From Loktanella sp. UBA3435 (GTDB lineage: Bacteria > Pseudomonadota > Alphaproteobacteria > Rhodobacterales > Rhodobacteraceae): a stretch of 13,932 nucleotides of DNA. Position 1 is the stretch's first letter. Each line of letters starts with the position of its first letter. Made by a program: the position numbers and the translations under genes. The stretch covers positions 43,810 through 57,741 of the forward strand of contig DFSO01000045.1 of NCBI GenBank assembly GCA_002378665.1. The letters are read 5' to 3'. Shown here one piece after another: positions 13,372 to 13,932 of the stretch. The notes under the pieces are model-generated. The model had not been told where the DNA came from and made no database searches. It saw only the letters and a list, made by a program, of their open reading frames with translations.

Positions 13372-13932
13372 GTGAATTTTTTAGCTCTCAAGGAAGAATC
13401 GGTTCGTTCTCGGTCGCGGTATATTTTTCTCGCTCATGCCGCGCGGAAATACTTGGCTGGTCTCGCGATTATTGGCGCGCTACTTGCGGTTTCATTCAAC
13501 CTGTTTGGAGATATCGCCTTAGAGGCGGTGCCCAAGATGCACCCGTTGACCGCAATTTTCATTTTTATTTTGGCGATCATTTTGGTCCGTTCGCGCGCCA
13601 TCATCGGCGTGTCTCGGGGCGAAACAATGGCCTTGTTCGGCGTTGTCGCAATCATGTCAGTACTACTAACCATGCGGCAGGTTTTGGGATCGGACATCGG
13701 CTCACAATTAAGCCGATTTGGCCATGTTGGCTCGGGGACGGCGATCAGCTTGGGCGCTTGTAGCCTTGCTATTGTTTTGCGGCACACTGCGCCAAAGGTC
13801 GGTCTTGCCACAGGGTGTGTTGCTACGGTTTTGGTCGTCGCATCAGTCTTGGGGCATAGTTTCGGACAACGCCTTTTTGAGGGGCAAATGGCAGTTTTGA
13901 CACTTCTTTCGCTCTTGCCGCTTTTGCTTGGC
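13372..13932 (+). CDS. Polytopic membrane protein, N-terminal part (runs off the window)
   Basis: 187 codons are open to the edge. After a basic, soluble start of about 25 residues come six hydrophobic segments (about 27-46, 58-73, 86-102, 120-136, 143-160 and 170-187), with few charges between them. I do not recognise the family. The layout would fit the membrane sensor part of a histidine kinase or diguanylate cyclase, or a transporter; this is only a guess. The start is problematic. GTG 13372 and TTG 13366 lack a well-placed Shine-Dalgarno. The good AGAGGTG site (13348-13354) instead serves ATG 13358, whose frame ends after five codons (TGA at 13373) unless one T is added to the T5 tract at 13363-13367. 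Confidence 0.65.
   Translation, partial: MNFLALKEESVRSRSRYIFLAHAARKYLAGLAIIGALLAVSFNLFGDIALEAVPKMHPLTAIFIFILAIILVRSRAIIGVSRGETMALFGVVAIMSVLLTMRQVLGSDIGSQLSRFGHVGSGTAISLGACSLAIVLRHTAPKVGLATGCVATVLVVASVLGHSFGQRLFEGQMAVLTLLSLLPLLLG

Overview
The window looks like chromosomal core DNA from a marine alphaproteobacterium of the Rhodobacteraceae (Roseobacter group). This rests on the protein character (a DksA with one cysteine left of its zinc finger, a MoxR ATPase, an ErpA-type carrier) and on the gene order argS / SPOR protein / nagZ / scpA / scpB, which I recall as typical of Rhodobacterales. Nothing was searched, so the genus is left open. Coding density is very high: no gene-free stretch exceeds about 160 bp. 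I see no tRNA, rRNA, CRISPR array, insertion sequence or integrase.

Left part (1-4872): a MoxR AAA+ ATPase reads leftward, with the first codons of a further leftward gene at the edge. It is divergent from a rightward pair, dksA and an FAD-dependent monooxygenase, separated by 1 nt. The monooxygenase converges on xth (exonuclease III), the two stop codons overlapping by 4 nt. Xth is divergent from a membrane fatty acid desaturase, which converges on erpA with the same 4-nt CTAA overlap.

Middle (4873-7962): an 83-bp divergent region carries a good promoter for erpA and leads rightward into dgt (dNTP triphosphohydrolase-like). dgt overlaps by 11 nt a CPA1-type cation:proton antiporter with a C-terminal TrkA-N/RCK-like domain. 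A GC-rich hairpin abuts the antiporter's ribosome binding site.

Right part (7963-13932): argS (arginyl-tRNA synthetase), then a tight run of SPOR-domain protein, nagZ, scpA and scpB, joining cell-envelope/peptidoglycan recycling with chromosome condensation. After scpB comes an AT-rich palindrome and the start of a six-helix membrane protein that runs off the edge.

I found no convincing new multi-gene system. The more interesting signals are small. Two genes (the desaturase and the last membrane protein) have a tiny ORF just upstream that would join the main frame if a 5-nt homopolymer were one base longer. Two palindromes sit directly against ribosome binding sites inside operons. Several promoter-proximal palindromes could be operators.
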